DNA of 64,000 nt from Lachnospira sp. UBA3212 (lineage in GTDB: Bacteria > Bacillota > Clostridia > Lachnospirales > Lachnospiraceae): assembly GCA_002363615.1 (NCBI GenBank), contig DEWK01000004.1, positions 60,049 through 124,048 on the forward strand, in the 5' to 3' direction. This document shows positions 16,722-25,584 of this stretch, one piece after another. How positions within the stretch are numbered: the stretch's first letter is position 1; each line of letters opens with the position of its first letter. The notes beneath the pieces are model-generated. The model ran no database searches. It was given only the letters and a program-made list of their open reading frames with translations, and was not told the origin of the DNA. Made by a program: the position numbers and the translations under genes.

Positions 16722-18264
16722 GATGCGTGAAGAACTAACTAATGCGTTTATACATTCGCTTGAAGAAGAGCAACTTCCCTGGTCAAGAGGCTGGTCAGTT
16801 GTACGACATCAGAATGCAGTAAATGGAAATGTTTACAGGGGGATTAATGCATTTTGGCTTGCCTATCAGGCAGTTGAAAGATGCTATACGGATCCGAGAT
16901 GGTGTACATATAAGCAGGCAGAAGCAAAAGGATGGCATGTTAAAAGAGGCGAGAAAGGTGTGCCTATAGAGTTTTGGTCTATGTATGACAAGGAAGAAAA
17001 GAGAAAGCTTACCAACAAGGAAGTATATGAGCTTCGCGAGAAGCTTTCTGACGAAGAGTTTAAGGAAAGAGTAAAGCCTGTATCTAATACATATACGGTA
17101 TTTAATGCAGAGCAGATTGAGGGTATTCCAAAACTTGTTGTTGCAAGTCAGGAATACGATAAAGAGATGTGTATTGAGATAAGGGATGATGTGTTAAAAG
17201 GCTTGGGAGTTACTCTTAATGAGGGAGGCAATAGAGCATTCTATAGACCAAGTGAAGATTCTATAACAATGCCACCTATTGATTCTTTCTGGGCAGAGTA
17301 TAATTATTTATCTACGTTTCTTCATGAAGCGGGACACGCTACTGGGCATGAGAGTAGACTTAACAGGGATTTATCAGGCGGTTTTGGAACTGAGAGCTAT
17401 GCAAGGGAAGAGTTAAGGGCAGAGATTGCATCAGCTTTTACTACTCAGGCCATAGGCTTAGAGGGGACTATGAGTCAGGACCATATTAAAAATCATAAGG
17501 CTTATATTCAGTCTTGGATTCAAGCAGTTGAAGCTGATCCATCAGAACTTTTTAAGGCAATCAATGAAGCGAGTAAGATATCAGATTATCTTATTGAAAA
17601 AGGCAATCTAAAGCGGTTTATAAGGGAGTTTGCTCCGGTTGAGGAATATAAAGAAGAGCTTAGTTACGATGAATTAGTTAACAAGCCAGATGAGAAAAAG
17701 AGAGAGGGATTTGAAGTCATTAATGAGGAAACAGTAGATGAGGATAGAGAGAAGCGTATTAAGGAAGCATTTAAGCAAAAGACAGCTGAATATTTTACTG
17801 GATTTGATGGCTTGGATTTGCTAACAGTAGAAACATCCATTAAAGATTATATTAGGGATGTCCTAAATGATTCGGGGTGTAATGTGGAAATCGAAGATGT
17901 TTTAATTACCGGAAGTAGAAGTCGAGGATATGAAAGACATGATTCAGATCTTGATGTGATAGTTGCATATAGGGGAAGCTTATCCGAGTCAGCCTTATTT
18001 AATATTTTAAACGGTGATAACGTAAGGCTTAGTAGTGTTAAGGTTGATTTTAATCCTATTTCTTTGGATAAGAGAATGTCACTTGCTAATTATCTTATTA
18101 ATGCAGAAAAATATATGGATGATTTAATAAGAGAACTTCCTTTTAAGCCTGAAAAGCTTACAAGCTACAACAACCAGAACAGAGATAAAACAATGGTTAG
18201 TGAAGATATTGATAGGCACCAAGATATGCACCAAAGGAGGAAAAGTGGCCATGGTAGAAGATAA
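16708..18264 (+). CDS. ArdC-like antirestriction protein fused to a nucleotidyltransferase domain
   Basis: Residues about 1-130 are the ArdC N-terminal ssDNA-binding region (WSRGWSVVRHQNAVNGNVYRG, AFWLAYQ, WCTYKQAEAKGWHVKRGEKG). Residues about 150-300 are a zincin-like metallopeptidase with HEAGH at about 205 and an EELRAEIASAF helix. ArdC proteins ride with conjugating DNA and protect it from restriction. After a linker, residues about 365-490 carry a second domain with GSRSRGYERHDSDLDVIVAY, the G-S-x-D-x-D signature of polymerase-beta-like (MNT/KNT-type) nucleotidyltransferases. That fusion is unusual for ArdC. ATG 16708 follows an AAGGTGA site; GTG 16699 is part of it. Confidence 0.85.
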   Translation: MQLNKMREELTNAFIHSLEEEQLPWSRGWSVVRHQNAVNGNVYRGINAFWLAYQAVERCYTDPRWCTYKQAEAKGWHVKRGEKGVPIEFWSMYDKEEKRKLTNKEVYELREKLSDEEFKERVKPVSNTYTVFNAEQIEGIPKLVVASQEYDKEMCIEIRDDVLKGLGVTLNEGGNRAFYRPSEDSITMPPIDSFWAEYNYLSTFLHEAGHATGHESRLNRDLSGGFGTESYAREELRAEIASAFTTQAIGLEGTMSQDHIKNHKAYIQSWIQAVEADPSELFKAINEASKISDYLIEKGNLKRFIREFAPVEEYKEELSYDELVNKPDEKKREGFEVINEETVDEDREKRIKEAFKQKTAEYFTGFDGLDLLTVETSIKDYIRDVLNDSGCNVEIEDVLITGSRSRGYERHDSDLDVIVAYRGSLSESALFNILNGDNVRLSSVKVDFNPISLDKRMSLANYLINAEKYMDDLIRELPFKPEKLTSYNNQNRDKTMVSEDIDRHQDMHQRRKSGHGRR

Positions 18265-18412
18265 GATTAATGAACGCAAGGAGATACTTTCTAAAGAAGG
18301 GGTAAAACTTCTTGTTTTTTATTCTATGGAAGAATTGGTTGAGTACCTAAAGAATAATGATCCTGGTGGAATGATTGAGATTGTAATTAAGAGGGAGGGG
18401 TTGGATGGCTAA
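18251..18412 (+). CDS. Small hypothetical protein (53 aa)
   Basis: MVEDKINERKEILSKEG followed by LLVFYSMEELVEYLKNND. Ribosome site AAAGGAGG at 18233-18240; ATG 18251 and GTG 18245 are both possible. It overlaps both neighbours (14 and 8 bases), so it is translationally coupled. No family recognised. Confidence 0.6.
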   Translation: MVEDKINERKEILSKEGVKLLVFYSMEELVEYLKNNDPGGMIEIVIKREGLDG

Positions 18413-19004
18413 AGAAAGCGACAAATACCTACTTCAAAATGTCAGAATTCGACTTGTTGTTTCTGAATCAGATAACTTATATAGCAATGAAAATATTGGT
18501 TCTCCAAAAGAGGCAGTATCTGTAATGGGAGAACTCTTATCTACATTAGATCGAGAATATGTTTGCGTTGTGAATTTAGATGCTAAGAATCGTCCTATTA
18601 ACTATAACCTTGTAAGTGTAGGAGATATTTCTCACGCTTATGTTCCTATGCAAAATGTTTTTAAGAGTGCAATTCTTAGTAATGCATGCAGCATTATGTT
18701 GTTCCATTCACATCCTTCTGGGGACTGTAGTCCAAGCAAAGAAGATTATTCTATAACAGAGAAAGTAATACAAGCGGGGAAGCTTATGAATATTCCGGTT
18801 TTGGATCATATCATTATAGGTGGTGGAAGTGGTGAAAATTACAGTTTTAAGGAGAATAACTATGGTCTGTTTGATGAACCGATTAACAAGGAAAAAATCA
18901 AGGAAATAGTAGCAAGCCAAGCTAGGAAAGAAGCAAAAAGAGAGCTAGAAAATGAAAAGGTGGCGGAGAAGAAAACGAGGAGGAAGAGTAATGTTAGACA
19001 TTAA
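18405..19004 (+). CDS. RadC-like JAB/MPN domain protein
   Basis: A JAMM-type fold of 199 aa with the metal-binding motif HSHPSGDCSPSKED (about residue 100) and the family's FKSAILSNACSIMLFHSHPSG and ITEKVIQAGKLMNIPVLDHIIIG blocks. RadC proteins are common on ICEs and defence islands; their biochemical role is unsettled. The N-terminal helix-hairpin-helix of chromosomal RadC is absent, as usual for element versions. The Lys/Glu-rich C-terminus overlaps the VirB4 start. Confidence 0.88.
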   Translation: MAKESDKYLLQNVRIRLVVSESDNLYSNENIGSPKEAVSVMGELLSTLDREYVCVVNLDAKNRPINYNLVSVGDISHAYVPMQNVFKSAILSNACSIMLFHSHPSGDCSPSKEDYSITEKVIQAGKLMNIPVLDHIIIGGGSGENYSFKENNYGLFDEPINKEKIKEIVASQARKEAKRELENEKVAEKKTRRKSNVRH

Positions 19005-21393
19005 AGAAGCATATAAAAAGCAAACAGAAAAGATTTACAAAGTACCATATTGTGTTCAAGACACGATTCCTATCTATCGAATATCAGAGGAAGGAATCTT
19101 TGAATTAGAGAAGAAAAAGGGAGTTCATTTATTTGATAAGATGTACCTTTTTGAAGATATCAATTTTTCTACTCAGGATGAGATTGAAAAGGAGCAGACG
19201 GTAAAACAGTTTAGAATGCTCTTAAACTCTATGAATGTATCATATAAGATTATTGTTTGTAATCATTATGCTGACAACCAGAGACTTCGTGAGACAATTC
19301 TTCATAAGGTTGTAAGTCAAGATTTAGAGCCTCTTGCAGAAGAGTATCATAATTTGATAGAGGATAGATTAGAGAAGGGGAGAGATGGGTTATTGCAGTC
19401 TAGGTATTTTATTGTGAGCTGCTATAAAACGGATTTTGAGAGTGCCAGGACCTACTTTAATACCATAGAATTTTCTATTCAACAGCTCTTCCATAGGCTA
19501 GGAAGTGCATTGGTTCCACTTGATGCGACAGATAGATTAAGGGCACTTCATAGTTTTTATCGTATGGGTAAAGAAGAAACATTCAACTTCAATTGGGATG
19601 AATACTTGAAACTTCGTAGAGATTGGAGAAATGATATTATCAATACTTCCCTCAGAGAGCATAAAGATTATATTGAAATGGAGGATGGAAAGGTTGCCTG
19701 TACTCTTTTTGTACGTCAGTTTGCCAGTGGGCTTTCCGATGTGTTTTTAACAGAGCTTGCCAATGTGCCTTTTCCTTTGATTATCACTATGGATTGTGAG
19801 CCTATGGATAATCGCTATGCTTATAACCTGGTAATGAAAAAATATATGGGAAACGAGCGTAGTATCAATAAGGAACAAGAAAAGAAAAATGAGAACGGAG
19901 ATTATTCCAGTAATATTTCCTATGAGAAACGAATGCAACAGCAGGAGTCTGAGGAAATGCTTGATAGTCTCCGTTCTTTTGATGAAAGATTATTCTATGT
20001 GGGAATCACTGTTCTTATAAGAGCAGACTCCTTAGAAGAATTAGAAGAGAGAAAAGAAAAGATTATGATTATTGGTTCGGGTTACAATATGGAGCTTGTA
20101 CCACATTCTTATAATCAGCTCGATGGCATGAATACAACGCTTCCTACCGGAGCGAGATTTCTTGATACTATGAGATCTCTTACAACAGAATCTTTGTCGG
20201 TATTTACACCGTTTAACGTTCAAGAGATAGATCACGAATATGGATATTGTTATGGATATAATAAAGTATCTAAGAATCTGATTTTAGGAAATAGAAAAAA
20301 ACTTAAGAATGGAAATGGAATGGTCTTTGGAGTTCCAGGTTCCGGTAAATCATTTCAAGAGAAAATGGAGATGGGCCAGGTGCTTTGTTTTTCTAAGGAT
20401 GATATCGTGGTTATAGATCCAATGTCTGAATATAAGGGAATCGCTGAGAAATGGAATGGTCAGTATATTAATCTTACACAGTCAGCTGAGAACGTGTTTT
20501 ACATTAATCCATTTCACGTGCCTGATAATGTGCCTGATAAGGAAAGGTTTATTGCAGAAAAGGCAGAGTTTGCTTATGCCATATGCGAGCAGGCATTAAA
20601 ACCTACAGCACTTACAAGTAGGCATATTGCAGTGATAGATAGGGCCATTAGGAATATGTATGAAGTTTACTTCAAGGAATATGCAAGAACAAAACCAAGA
20701 AAGAGAGGAAGCGTTCCTTGTCCTACAATTCGCTCTATGAGGGAATACTTACAAGAGAATGAGAAAGATAATGATTCAGCAAGGGAATTGATTGACCAGT
20801 TAGAAGTATTTACAGATGGTACGCTTGATATTTTTGCAAGACAACAATCAACTTCAGAAGCTAATCGATTTACGGTATATGGTTTTTCTGAACTTGGAAA
20901 GAGAATGAGGGCCATGGCCATGCTTGTAATGATTGAGTCGATTACAAGTAGGATTAAGTATAATCAATCATCTGGTATAGCTACTTGGGTGTATGTGGAT
21001 GAGATTCATGAGTTATGGGGAGATGAATATTCTCTTCATGCAATAGAAAGAATGTGGCGTGAGGTAAGAAAACGTGGTGGAATTTGTACCGGTATGAGTC
21101 AGAATCTTGTAGATGCCCTTAGCAATAGGTCAACCAAGACCATTGTTTCAAACTCGGAGTTTATGATGATACTTGATCAGGGTGTTATGGATAGAGATAT
21201 TCTTTCCGAACTTTTCACAGTATCAAATGAACAAATAAACTGTGTGAATGGAGCTGAACCAGGAACAGGACTTATTAGGTTTAGTGATAAGATTGTTCCT
21301 TTTAGCAATAAGGTAGATGGAGACAATGGCCTCTATAAGTTGTTTAATACTAATTTCCATGAGATGGTAGGAAATGGAGGAACTAATGGATGA
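18991..21393 (+). CDS. virB4: VirB4-like conjugation ATPase
   Basis: A cytoplasmic ATPase that powers the type IV secretion channel. The 800-aa protein has an N-terminal CagE/VirB4 region, then an ATPase domain with Walker A GVPGSGKSF (about residue 446), Walker B WVYVDEIHELWG (about 667), and the Arg/Gln motif GGICTGMSQNLVDAL. Start ATG 18991 follows GAGGAGG; the longer frame from 18952 would lie inside radC. It overlaps both the RadC-like gene and the hydrolase gene downstream. Confidence 0.94.
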   Translation: MLDIKEAYKKQTEKIYKVPYCVQDTIPIYRISEEGIFELEKKKGVHLFDKMYLFEDINFSTQDEIEKEQTVKQFRMLLNSMNVSYKIIVCNHYADNQRLRETILHKVVSQDLEPLAEEYHNLIEDRLEKGRDGLLQSRYFIVSCYKTDFESARTYFNTIEFSIQQLFHRLGSALVPLDATDRLRALHSFYRMGKEETFNFNWDEYLKLRRDWRNDIINTSLREHKDYIEMEDGKVACTLFVRQFASGLSDVFLTELANVPFPLIITMDCEPMDNRYAYNLVMKKYMGNERSINKEQEKKNENGDYSSNISYEKRMQQQESEEMLDSLRSFDERLFYVGITVLIRADSLEELEERKEKIMIIGSGYNMELVPHSYNQLDGMNTTLPTGARFLDTMRSLTTESLSVFTPFNVQEIDHEYGYCYGYNKVSKNLILGNRKKLKNGNGMVFGVPGSGKSFQEKMEMGQVLCFSKDDIVVIDPMSEYKGIAEKWNGQYINLTQSAENVFYINPFHVPDNVPDKERFIAEKAEFAYAICEQALKPTALTSRHIAVIDRAIRNMYEVYFKEYARTKPRKRGSVPCPTIRSMREYLQENEKDNDSARELIDQLEVFTDGTLDIFARQQSTSEANRFTVYGFSELGKRMRAMAMLVMIESITSRIKYNQSSGIATWVYVDEIHELWGDEYSLHAIERMWREVRKRGGICTGMSQNLVDALSNRSTKTIVSNSEFMMILDQGVMDRDILSELFTVSNEQINCVNGAEPGTGLIRFSDKIVPFSNKVDGDNGLYKLFNTNFHEMVGNGGTNG

Positions 21394-23134
21394 AAAGGAA
21401 GTTAAGAAGATAGTTGATTCTTTAAGTGGTCCAGCTAGAGAGCGGTTTTATGAACTTTCTGAAATAGATAGGATAAAGTTTTTAAAGAAAGTTGAGAGAG
21501 TAACAAAGAAGTTTGAATCTAGGAATTATGAGAAAAAACTAGATGTGAAGAAAAGAGCCAGAAAATCAAAGGGTGTAAGAAATAAAAGTCTGCACTCTTT
21601 TTCTAGTTCTAATATAAAAGATGGTATTTCGGATATCAGGGACTCTTATGTAGTAGTTATACAATATTTGCTTGCTACAGGTAAGGTAGAAGATGAGGAT
21701 GATAGGGATATCAACGAAGAGTCTTATTCTAGAATGGAGTCGATGCTTAATAACAGTATAGATTTTAAGAGGGCTAGTTCTGGAGGGACGGTCATAAATT
21801 ATTATAGAAAGCGTAGAAATAAAAGAATACGGGCTGGGTGTGTAGGTGGTAGTCCTGCTCAAATGTCAAAATCAGAAATATCAAAGTCTTTGGTAAAACG
21901 AGATGTAAAAAGAAATGCTGCTAAGGCTTCACAGGAGATGCAAAAGTCATCTTCAAAATTATCCTTAGATGCTACAAAATCTTTTACTAAAAAAACTAAG
22001 GAAGCTGCAAAACAACTTGTAAAAGCGATGCGAACAATATCGAATCCAATTCTCTTAGTAGTAGGACTTGTCATTGTTGTTTTTTCAGCACTCTTTGTTT
22101 CTATTGCAGCTGTTATAGGTTCTGCTAGTGGTGTTGCTGGAGATGGTGACAGTAGTTCTTATGAGGCAAAGGTATCTGAAAAGACAGAATCATATAGAAC
22201 CCTAGTCGAAGAATACTGTGAGAAATATGATATAGCCGATTATGTGGAATTGGTACTTGCGATGATAGAACAAGAGTCAGGTGGTAATCCACCCGATGTT
22301 ATGCAAACAGCTCAAAGTTATTATAATACTAATCCTCCGATAGATACTGCTGAGGAAAGCATTAATTGTGGTACACATGAACTTAGTGATTGCCTTAAGG
22401 CTGCTAAGTGCCAAGGACCAAATGATATAGAAAGCATAAAACTAGCTATCCAAGGCTACAATTTTGGAAATGGATATATAGCTTGGGCTTTGAAAAACTA
22501 TAAGGGTTATACAGAAGAGAGTGCAAAAGTATTCTCGGCAAAGATGAAGGCTAAATTAGGTCTTTCGGGGTACGGTGATGTGGACTATGTAAAACATGTA
22601 TTGAGGTATTATGTACCCGTTTCAGATACTTCAATATCTAATGAGGATGCAGCAAAGATTCTCAAAAAACTAAAAGAGAATAATAAGGCTGATAAAAATG
22701 CTTGGAAGGTAATAGAGAGAGGGGCCTCTCTTGTTGGAAAAGTAGAATACAGTATGGATAAAAGGCAGGGTGATGGAAGGGATAATCCTGAATATCTTGA
22801 TTGTTCTTCTTTTACAGCCTGGGCATTTCATAAGAGTGGATATTCTGGTGTTCCATATGGTTCAACTACAGCGACATTTATTTCATCCGGACAATATGAA
22901 ACTATCTCAGCTGATAAGCTTAAGCCAGGAGATATTGGATTAAAGAGTAGTACAGCCGAAACTGGTGGGGCAAATCACGTTGGTATTTATTGTGGGAAGC
23001 TAAAGAATGGAACAAAGGTGTGGTTACATTGTACATCGTCATCATCTACATCGCTTACTGGTAATACATCAGGAGTAATGTTTGGTGCATATACAAATTT
23101 TGCATACTTTAGGCATTTTAAGAAATTTGATTAA
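21386..23134 (+). CDS. Conjugation cell-wall hydrolase: lysozyme-like plus NlpC/P60
   Basis: A membrane-anchored bifunctional peptidoglycan hydrolase that opens the wall for the transfer channel. A long basic cytoplasmic N-terminus (1-215) leads to a membrane helix (about 218-248, NPILLVVGLVIVVFSALF). A lysozyme-like domain with YVELVLAMIEQESGG (catalytic Glu) and AIQGYNFGNGYI follows, then an NlpC/P60 domain with Cys in YLDCSSFTAWAF (about 472) and His in ANHVGIYCG. This is the Tn916 Orf14/Tn1549 layout. Start ATG 21386 has GGAGG upstream and overlaps virB4. Confidence 0.93.
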   Translation: MDEKEVKKIVDSLSGPARERFYELSEIDRIKFLKKVERVTKKFESRNYEKKLDVKKRARKSKGVRNKSLHSFSSSNIKDGISDIRDSYVVVIQYLLATGKVEDEDDRDINEESYSRMESMLNNSIDFKRASSGGTVINYYRKRRNKRIRAGCVGGSPAQMSKSEISKSLVKRDVKRNAAKASQEMQKSSSKLSLDATKSFTKKTKEAAKQLVKAMRTISNPILLVVGLVIVVFSALFVSIAAVIGSASGVAGDGDSSSYEAKVSEKTESYRTLVEEYCEKYDIADYVELVLAMIEQESGGNPPDVMQTAQSYYNTNPPIDTAEESINCGTHELSDCLKAAKCQGPNDIESIKLAIQGYNFGNGYIAWALKNYKGYTEESAKVFSAKMKAKLGLSGYGDVDYVKHVLRYYVPVSDTSISNEDAAKILKKLKENNKADKNAWKVIERGASLVGKVEYSMDKRQGDGRDNPEYLDCSSFTAWAFHKSGYSGVPYGSTTATFISSGQYETISADKLKPGDIGLKSSTAETGGANHVGIYCGKLKNGTKVWLHCTSSSSTSLTGNTSGVMFGAYTNFAYFRHFKKFD

Positions 23135-23158
23135 CTTTTGGACCAATGGTCTAAAAGT
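23134..23158. repeat. Dispersed palindrome copy 5
   Basis: TTTTGGACCAATGGTCTAAAA; one C-to-T change in the right arm keeps a G-U pair in RNA. It begins on the last base of the hydrolase stop and ends 17 nt before the next start. Confidence 0.9.
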
Positions 23159-23175
23159 GAGAATGGAGGAAACTT

Positions 23176-23907
23176 ATGTTTAAGAAATTTAGACAAATTT
23201 ATTGGTCTCAAAGAGATAGAGGAATGGGAGGGCGATTTATTCTCCTTGTTATGGTTATGATTGTTTCATTTGGCTCAATTGCTGGTCTTGGAGTGAGAAA
23301 TGTGGTGATTCATAATACCAAAAATAGTAATTCAAAGAAGGTTACCTCGGGAAGTGCTGTTAGTGGAGAGGCAGTATCTAAAGGAGTTTCTGGTTCATCA
23401 ATATCTTCTGATGAAGATTCTTTTGAAGATGATTATGAAGATTCACCTGAGGAAATAGGGCAAGAACAGGAATTTGAAACTATTGATACATCTGGTATGA
23501 CAACCTTTTTGGGATATATGTCAGATGCAGCATATGCAAATCTTGTGGATCAGACAAAAAATAAGTGTAAGGAACTGGGAGTAAAAGTGGCTAAAAAACT
23601 AGACTATCAAAAGATGGGAGCAACAGATTTTGATGTTATAGGTTATATCCAGTTGGGAGAGGATAAGGTCTATGAATGTAGCTATAATTTGAAGAGTGAT
23701 GTGGTAGCTCTAAATGACACAACATACTTACCTACAGATATTGAACAAATGGCTATTGCGGAGAAAAAGGCAGAGGCTGAAAAACTTGCAAAAGAACAGG
23801 AAGAAATCAAGAAGAAAGCTGAAAAGGAAGCTGCTAAGAAGGAAAAAGCGAAAAAGAAGTCTAAAAACACCAAGAAGAAAAAGAAGAAAAAATCTTCAAA
23901 AAAATAA
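23176..23907 (+). CDS. Membrane-anchored protein with Lys-rich coiled tail
   Basis: A 243-aa protein with one N-terminal membrane helix (about 22-43, FILLVMVMIVSFGSIAGLGV), a Ser/Gly/Asp-rich linker (SGSAVSGEAVSKGVSGSS), a small folded part (about 100-180) with FLGYMSDAAYANLVDQ and YIQLGEDKVYECSYN, then a coiled-coil of Glu/Lys/Ala ending in an almost pure Lys/Ser tail. It resembles the hypothetical outer-face proteins that follow the NlpC/P60 gene in Tn1549-like elements. Function unknown; likely part of the transfer complex. Confidence 0.65.
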   Translation: MFKKFRQIYWSQRDRGMGGRFILLVMVMIVSFGSIAGLGVRNVVIHNTKNSNSKKVTSGSAVSGEAVSKGVSGSSISSDEDSFEDDYEDSPEEIGQEQEFETIDTSGMTTFLGYMSDAAYANLVDQTKNKCKELGVKVAKKLDYQKMGATDFDVIGYIQLGEDKVYECSYNLKSDVVALNDTTYLPTDIEQMAIAEKKAEAEKLAKEQEEIKKKAEKEAAKKEKAKKKSKNTKKKKKKKSSKK

Positions 23908-23943
23908 AATTATGGAAACATCGATGTATTCAGGGGAGTATAG

Positions 23944-23968
23944 ACTTTTGGACCATTGGTCCAAAGGT
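23944..23968. repeat. Dispersed palindrome copy 6
   Basis: Core TTTGGACCATTGGTCCAAA with arms ACT / GGT, between the membrane protein and the first GNAT gene; it marks the left edge of the acetyltransferase cargo. Confidence 0.9.
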
Positions 23969-24068
23969 TTATGACAAGATTATACATTTTAATATTTTGT
24001 ATGATGTGATAGAATAGTAGTGTAGCAAATTAAATTAAAGTTTATATGTTTTAGAGGTAAAAAAACAA

Positions 24069-24551
24069 ATGCTTAGATTGAGACCGTATAAAAGGGAAGA
24101 TGCCGAAGAAATTATTTCATGGAGCCAAGATGAACGTTCATTTTATCAGTGGAGTGCCGGAGTAATGGGAAATTATCCTATTACAAAAAATGAATTTAGT
24201 TTTATAGATAATCTTCTAGCATTTACTGCTTTTGATGAAAATGGGATGATTGGATTTTTCACTCTCAGAAATCCCGGAGAATCAGTAGATGAACTCCGTT
24301 TTGGTTTTGTAATTATAAATCCCCAATATAGAGGGAGTGGCAAAGGAAAAGAAATGCTTGAACTTGGGCTTAAATACGCCTTTGAAATATACAGAGCAAA
24401 GAAAGCATCTCTGGGCGTTTTTGAGAATAATGAGCCTGCATACTATTGTTACAAAGCGGTTGGATTTAAGGACGTTGAACTTGAAAGAATTGAAACATAT
24501 AAAGTTTTAAATGAAGAGTGGAAATGCAAAGAACTAGTTATTGAAAAATAA
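24069..24551 (+). CDS. GNAT family N-acetyltransferase
   Basis: A 160-aa acetyltransferase. The RimJ/RimL-like start LRLRPYKREDAEEIISW, the acetyl-CoA P-loop-like QYRGSGKGKEMLELGLKYA and the closing strand pair ASLGVFENNEPAYYCYKAVGFKD are all present. The substrate cannot be told from sequence. It is cargo inside the transfer module, bounded by dispersed palindromes. Confidence 0.88.
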   Translation: MLRLRPYKREDAEEIISWSQDERSFYQWSAGVMGNYPITKNEFSFIDNLLAFTAFDENGMIGFFTLRNPGESVDELRFGFVIINPQYRGSGKGKEMLELGLKYAFEIYRAKKASLGVFENNEPAYYCYKAVGFKDVELERIETYKVLNEEWKCKELVIEK

Positions 24552-24621
24552 ATCATAATTTTTATGACGATAGTTTTTAATTGATGATTAAGCCTACGAG
24601 CTTGATTATAAATAATTATTT

Positions 24622-24741
24622 AAGGAGAGTGCTGTTTGAGAAAGTACAACACATTGGAGATTGTGGGCTGACCGGGAGGTTTGCTGACAATTAAACAAGC
24701 CTCCCGCTGAAAAGCAACTTTTGGTCAAAAGTTTTCAGGAG
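24622..24741 (+). promoter_or_regulatory. Candidate leader-peptide attenuator ahead of the second GNAT gene
   Basis: A ribosome site (AAGGAGAG, 24622-24629) precedes an 11-codon ORF, TTG 24636 to TGA 24671 (MRKYNTLEIVG). It is followed by a hairpin GGGAGGTTTG / CAAGCCTCCC (24674-24705), then a second hairpin built on AACTTTTG-GT-CAAAAGTT (24716-24733) flanked by CTGAAAA and TTTTCAG, ending at the SD AGGAGG of the acetyltransferase. This layout matches ribosome-stalling attenuators of resistance genes. The inner palindrome also looks like a shortened dispersed palindrome. Confidence 0.55.
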
Positions 24742-24751
24742 GTAAAAAACA

Positions 24752-25381
24752 TTGAATAAAAATGACTATACAATTCGTTTAGAAGAAAAGAAAGATCACA
24801 GAGCAGTAGAGAACCTTGTCAGAGAGTCATTCTGGAACGTTTATAAGCCGGGATGTGCCGAGCATTACGTGATTCATGTGCTCAGGGATAATCCGGCATT
24901 CATTCCGGAACTTGACTTTGTTATGGAACAGGATGGAAGTCTGATCGGACAGAATATGTTCATGAAGACGATCATCGAGGCTGATGACGGCAGGGTGATC
25001 GATGTTCTAACGATGGGACCGATTGGCATCATCCCGGAGCTGAAGAGAAAGGGATATGGGAAGGCTTTGCTAGACTATTCGCTGAAAAAAGCAGCAGAGA
25101 TGGGTTTCGGTGCGGTTCTATTTGAAGGAAACATCGGTTTTTATGGCAAGAGCGGTTTTGACTATGCCAGTAAGTTTGGCATTCGCTATCATGATCTGCC
25201 GGAGGATGCAGATGCATCATTTTTTCTCTGTAAGGAACTGATCCCCGGATATCTTGATGAAATTACCGGGGTATATCAGACTCCGCAGGGGTATTATGTG
25301 AGTGATGAGGATGTGGAAGAGTTCGATAAAGGATTTCCTCAAAAGGCGAAGCTGAAACTGCCCGGACAGATCTTCAACTAA
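24752..25381 (+). CDS. GNAT family N-acetyltransferase (YhbS-like)
   Basis: A 209-aa protein beginning with TTG 10 nt after AGGAGG. Motifs: TIRLEEKKDHRAVENLVRESFW, LTMGPIGIIPELKRKGYGKALLDYSL (acetyl-CoA loop RKGYGKALL) and GFGAVLFEGNIGFYGKSGFDYASKFGI. This resembles YhbS-type predicted acetyltransferases. The codon use is visibly richer in GC (CCG, CGG, GGC, CTG) than the neighbours, suggesting recent acquisition. It has its own leader region and terminator, so it is an independent cargo gene; the substrate is unknown. Confidence 0.9.
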   Translation: MNKNDYTIRLEEKKDHRAVENLVRESFWNVYKPGCAEHYVIHVLRDNPAFIPELDFVMEQDGSLIGQNMFMKTIIEADDGRVIDVLTMGPIGIIPELKRKGYGKALLDYSLKKAAEMGFGAVLFEGNIGFYGKSGFDYASKFGIRYHDLPEDADASFFLCKELIPGYLDEITGVYQTPQGYYVSDEDVEEFDKGFPQKAKLKLPGQIFN

Positions 25382-25411
25382 ACGAAAAATGAATGCAGTC
25401 TATGCTGCCGG

Positions 25412-25437
25412 AAAGAGATTGGGAAACCAATCTCTTT
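25412..25437 (+). terminator. Terminator of the GNAT gene
   Basis: AAAGAGATTGG, loop GAAA, CCAATCTCTTTTT. An 11-bp stem with a T-run. Confidence 0.9.
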
Positions 25438-25485
25438 TTGATAGAACGATAAATCAAGATTTAAAATGCATAAGAGAATGCAAAA

Positions 25486-25521
25486 AGCATCAATGGATGA
25501 AAAACTCCATTGGTGCTTTTT
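25486..25521 (+). terminator. Second terminator-like hairpin
   Basis: AGCATCAATGGA (25486-25497) pairs with TCCATTGGTGCT (25506-25517) with one G-U pair, followed by T-rich sequence. It separates the cargo from the oriT/mob region. Confidence 0.75.
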
Positions 25522-25522
25522 C

Positions 25523-25547
25523 ACTTTTGGACCATTGGTCCAAAAGT
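25523..25547. repeat. Dispersed palindrome copy 7 (perfect, 25 bp)
   Basis: A fully symmetric 25-bp palindrome around core TTTGGACCATTGGTCCAAA with ACT/AGT ends. It is the best copy, at the entry to the oriT-like region and at the right edge of the GNAT cargo. Confidence 0.93.
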
Positions 25548-25584
25548 TGATATGTCCGGTAGGACTAAATATCTATAGAGGGTA

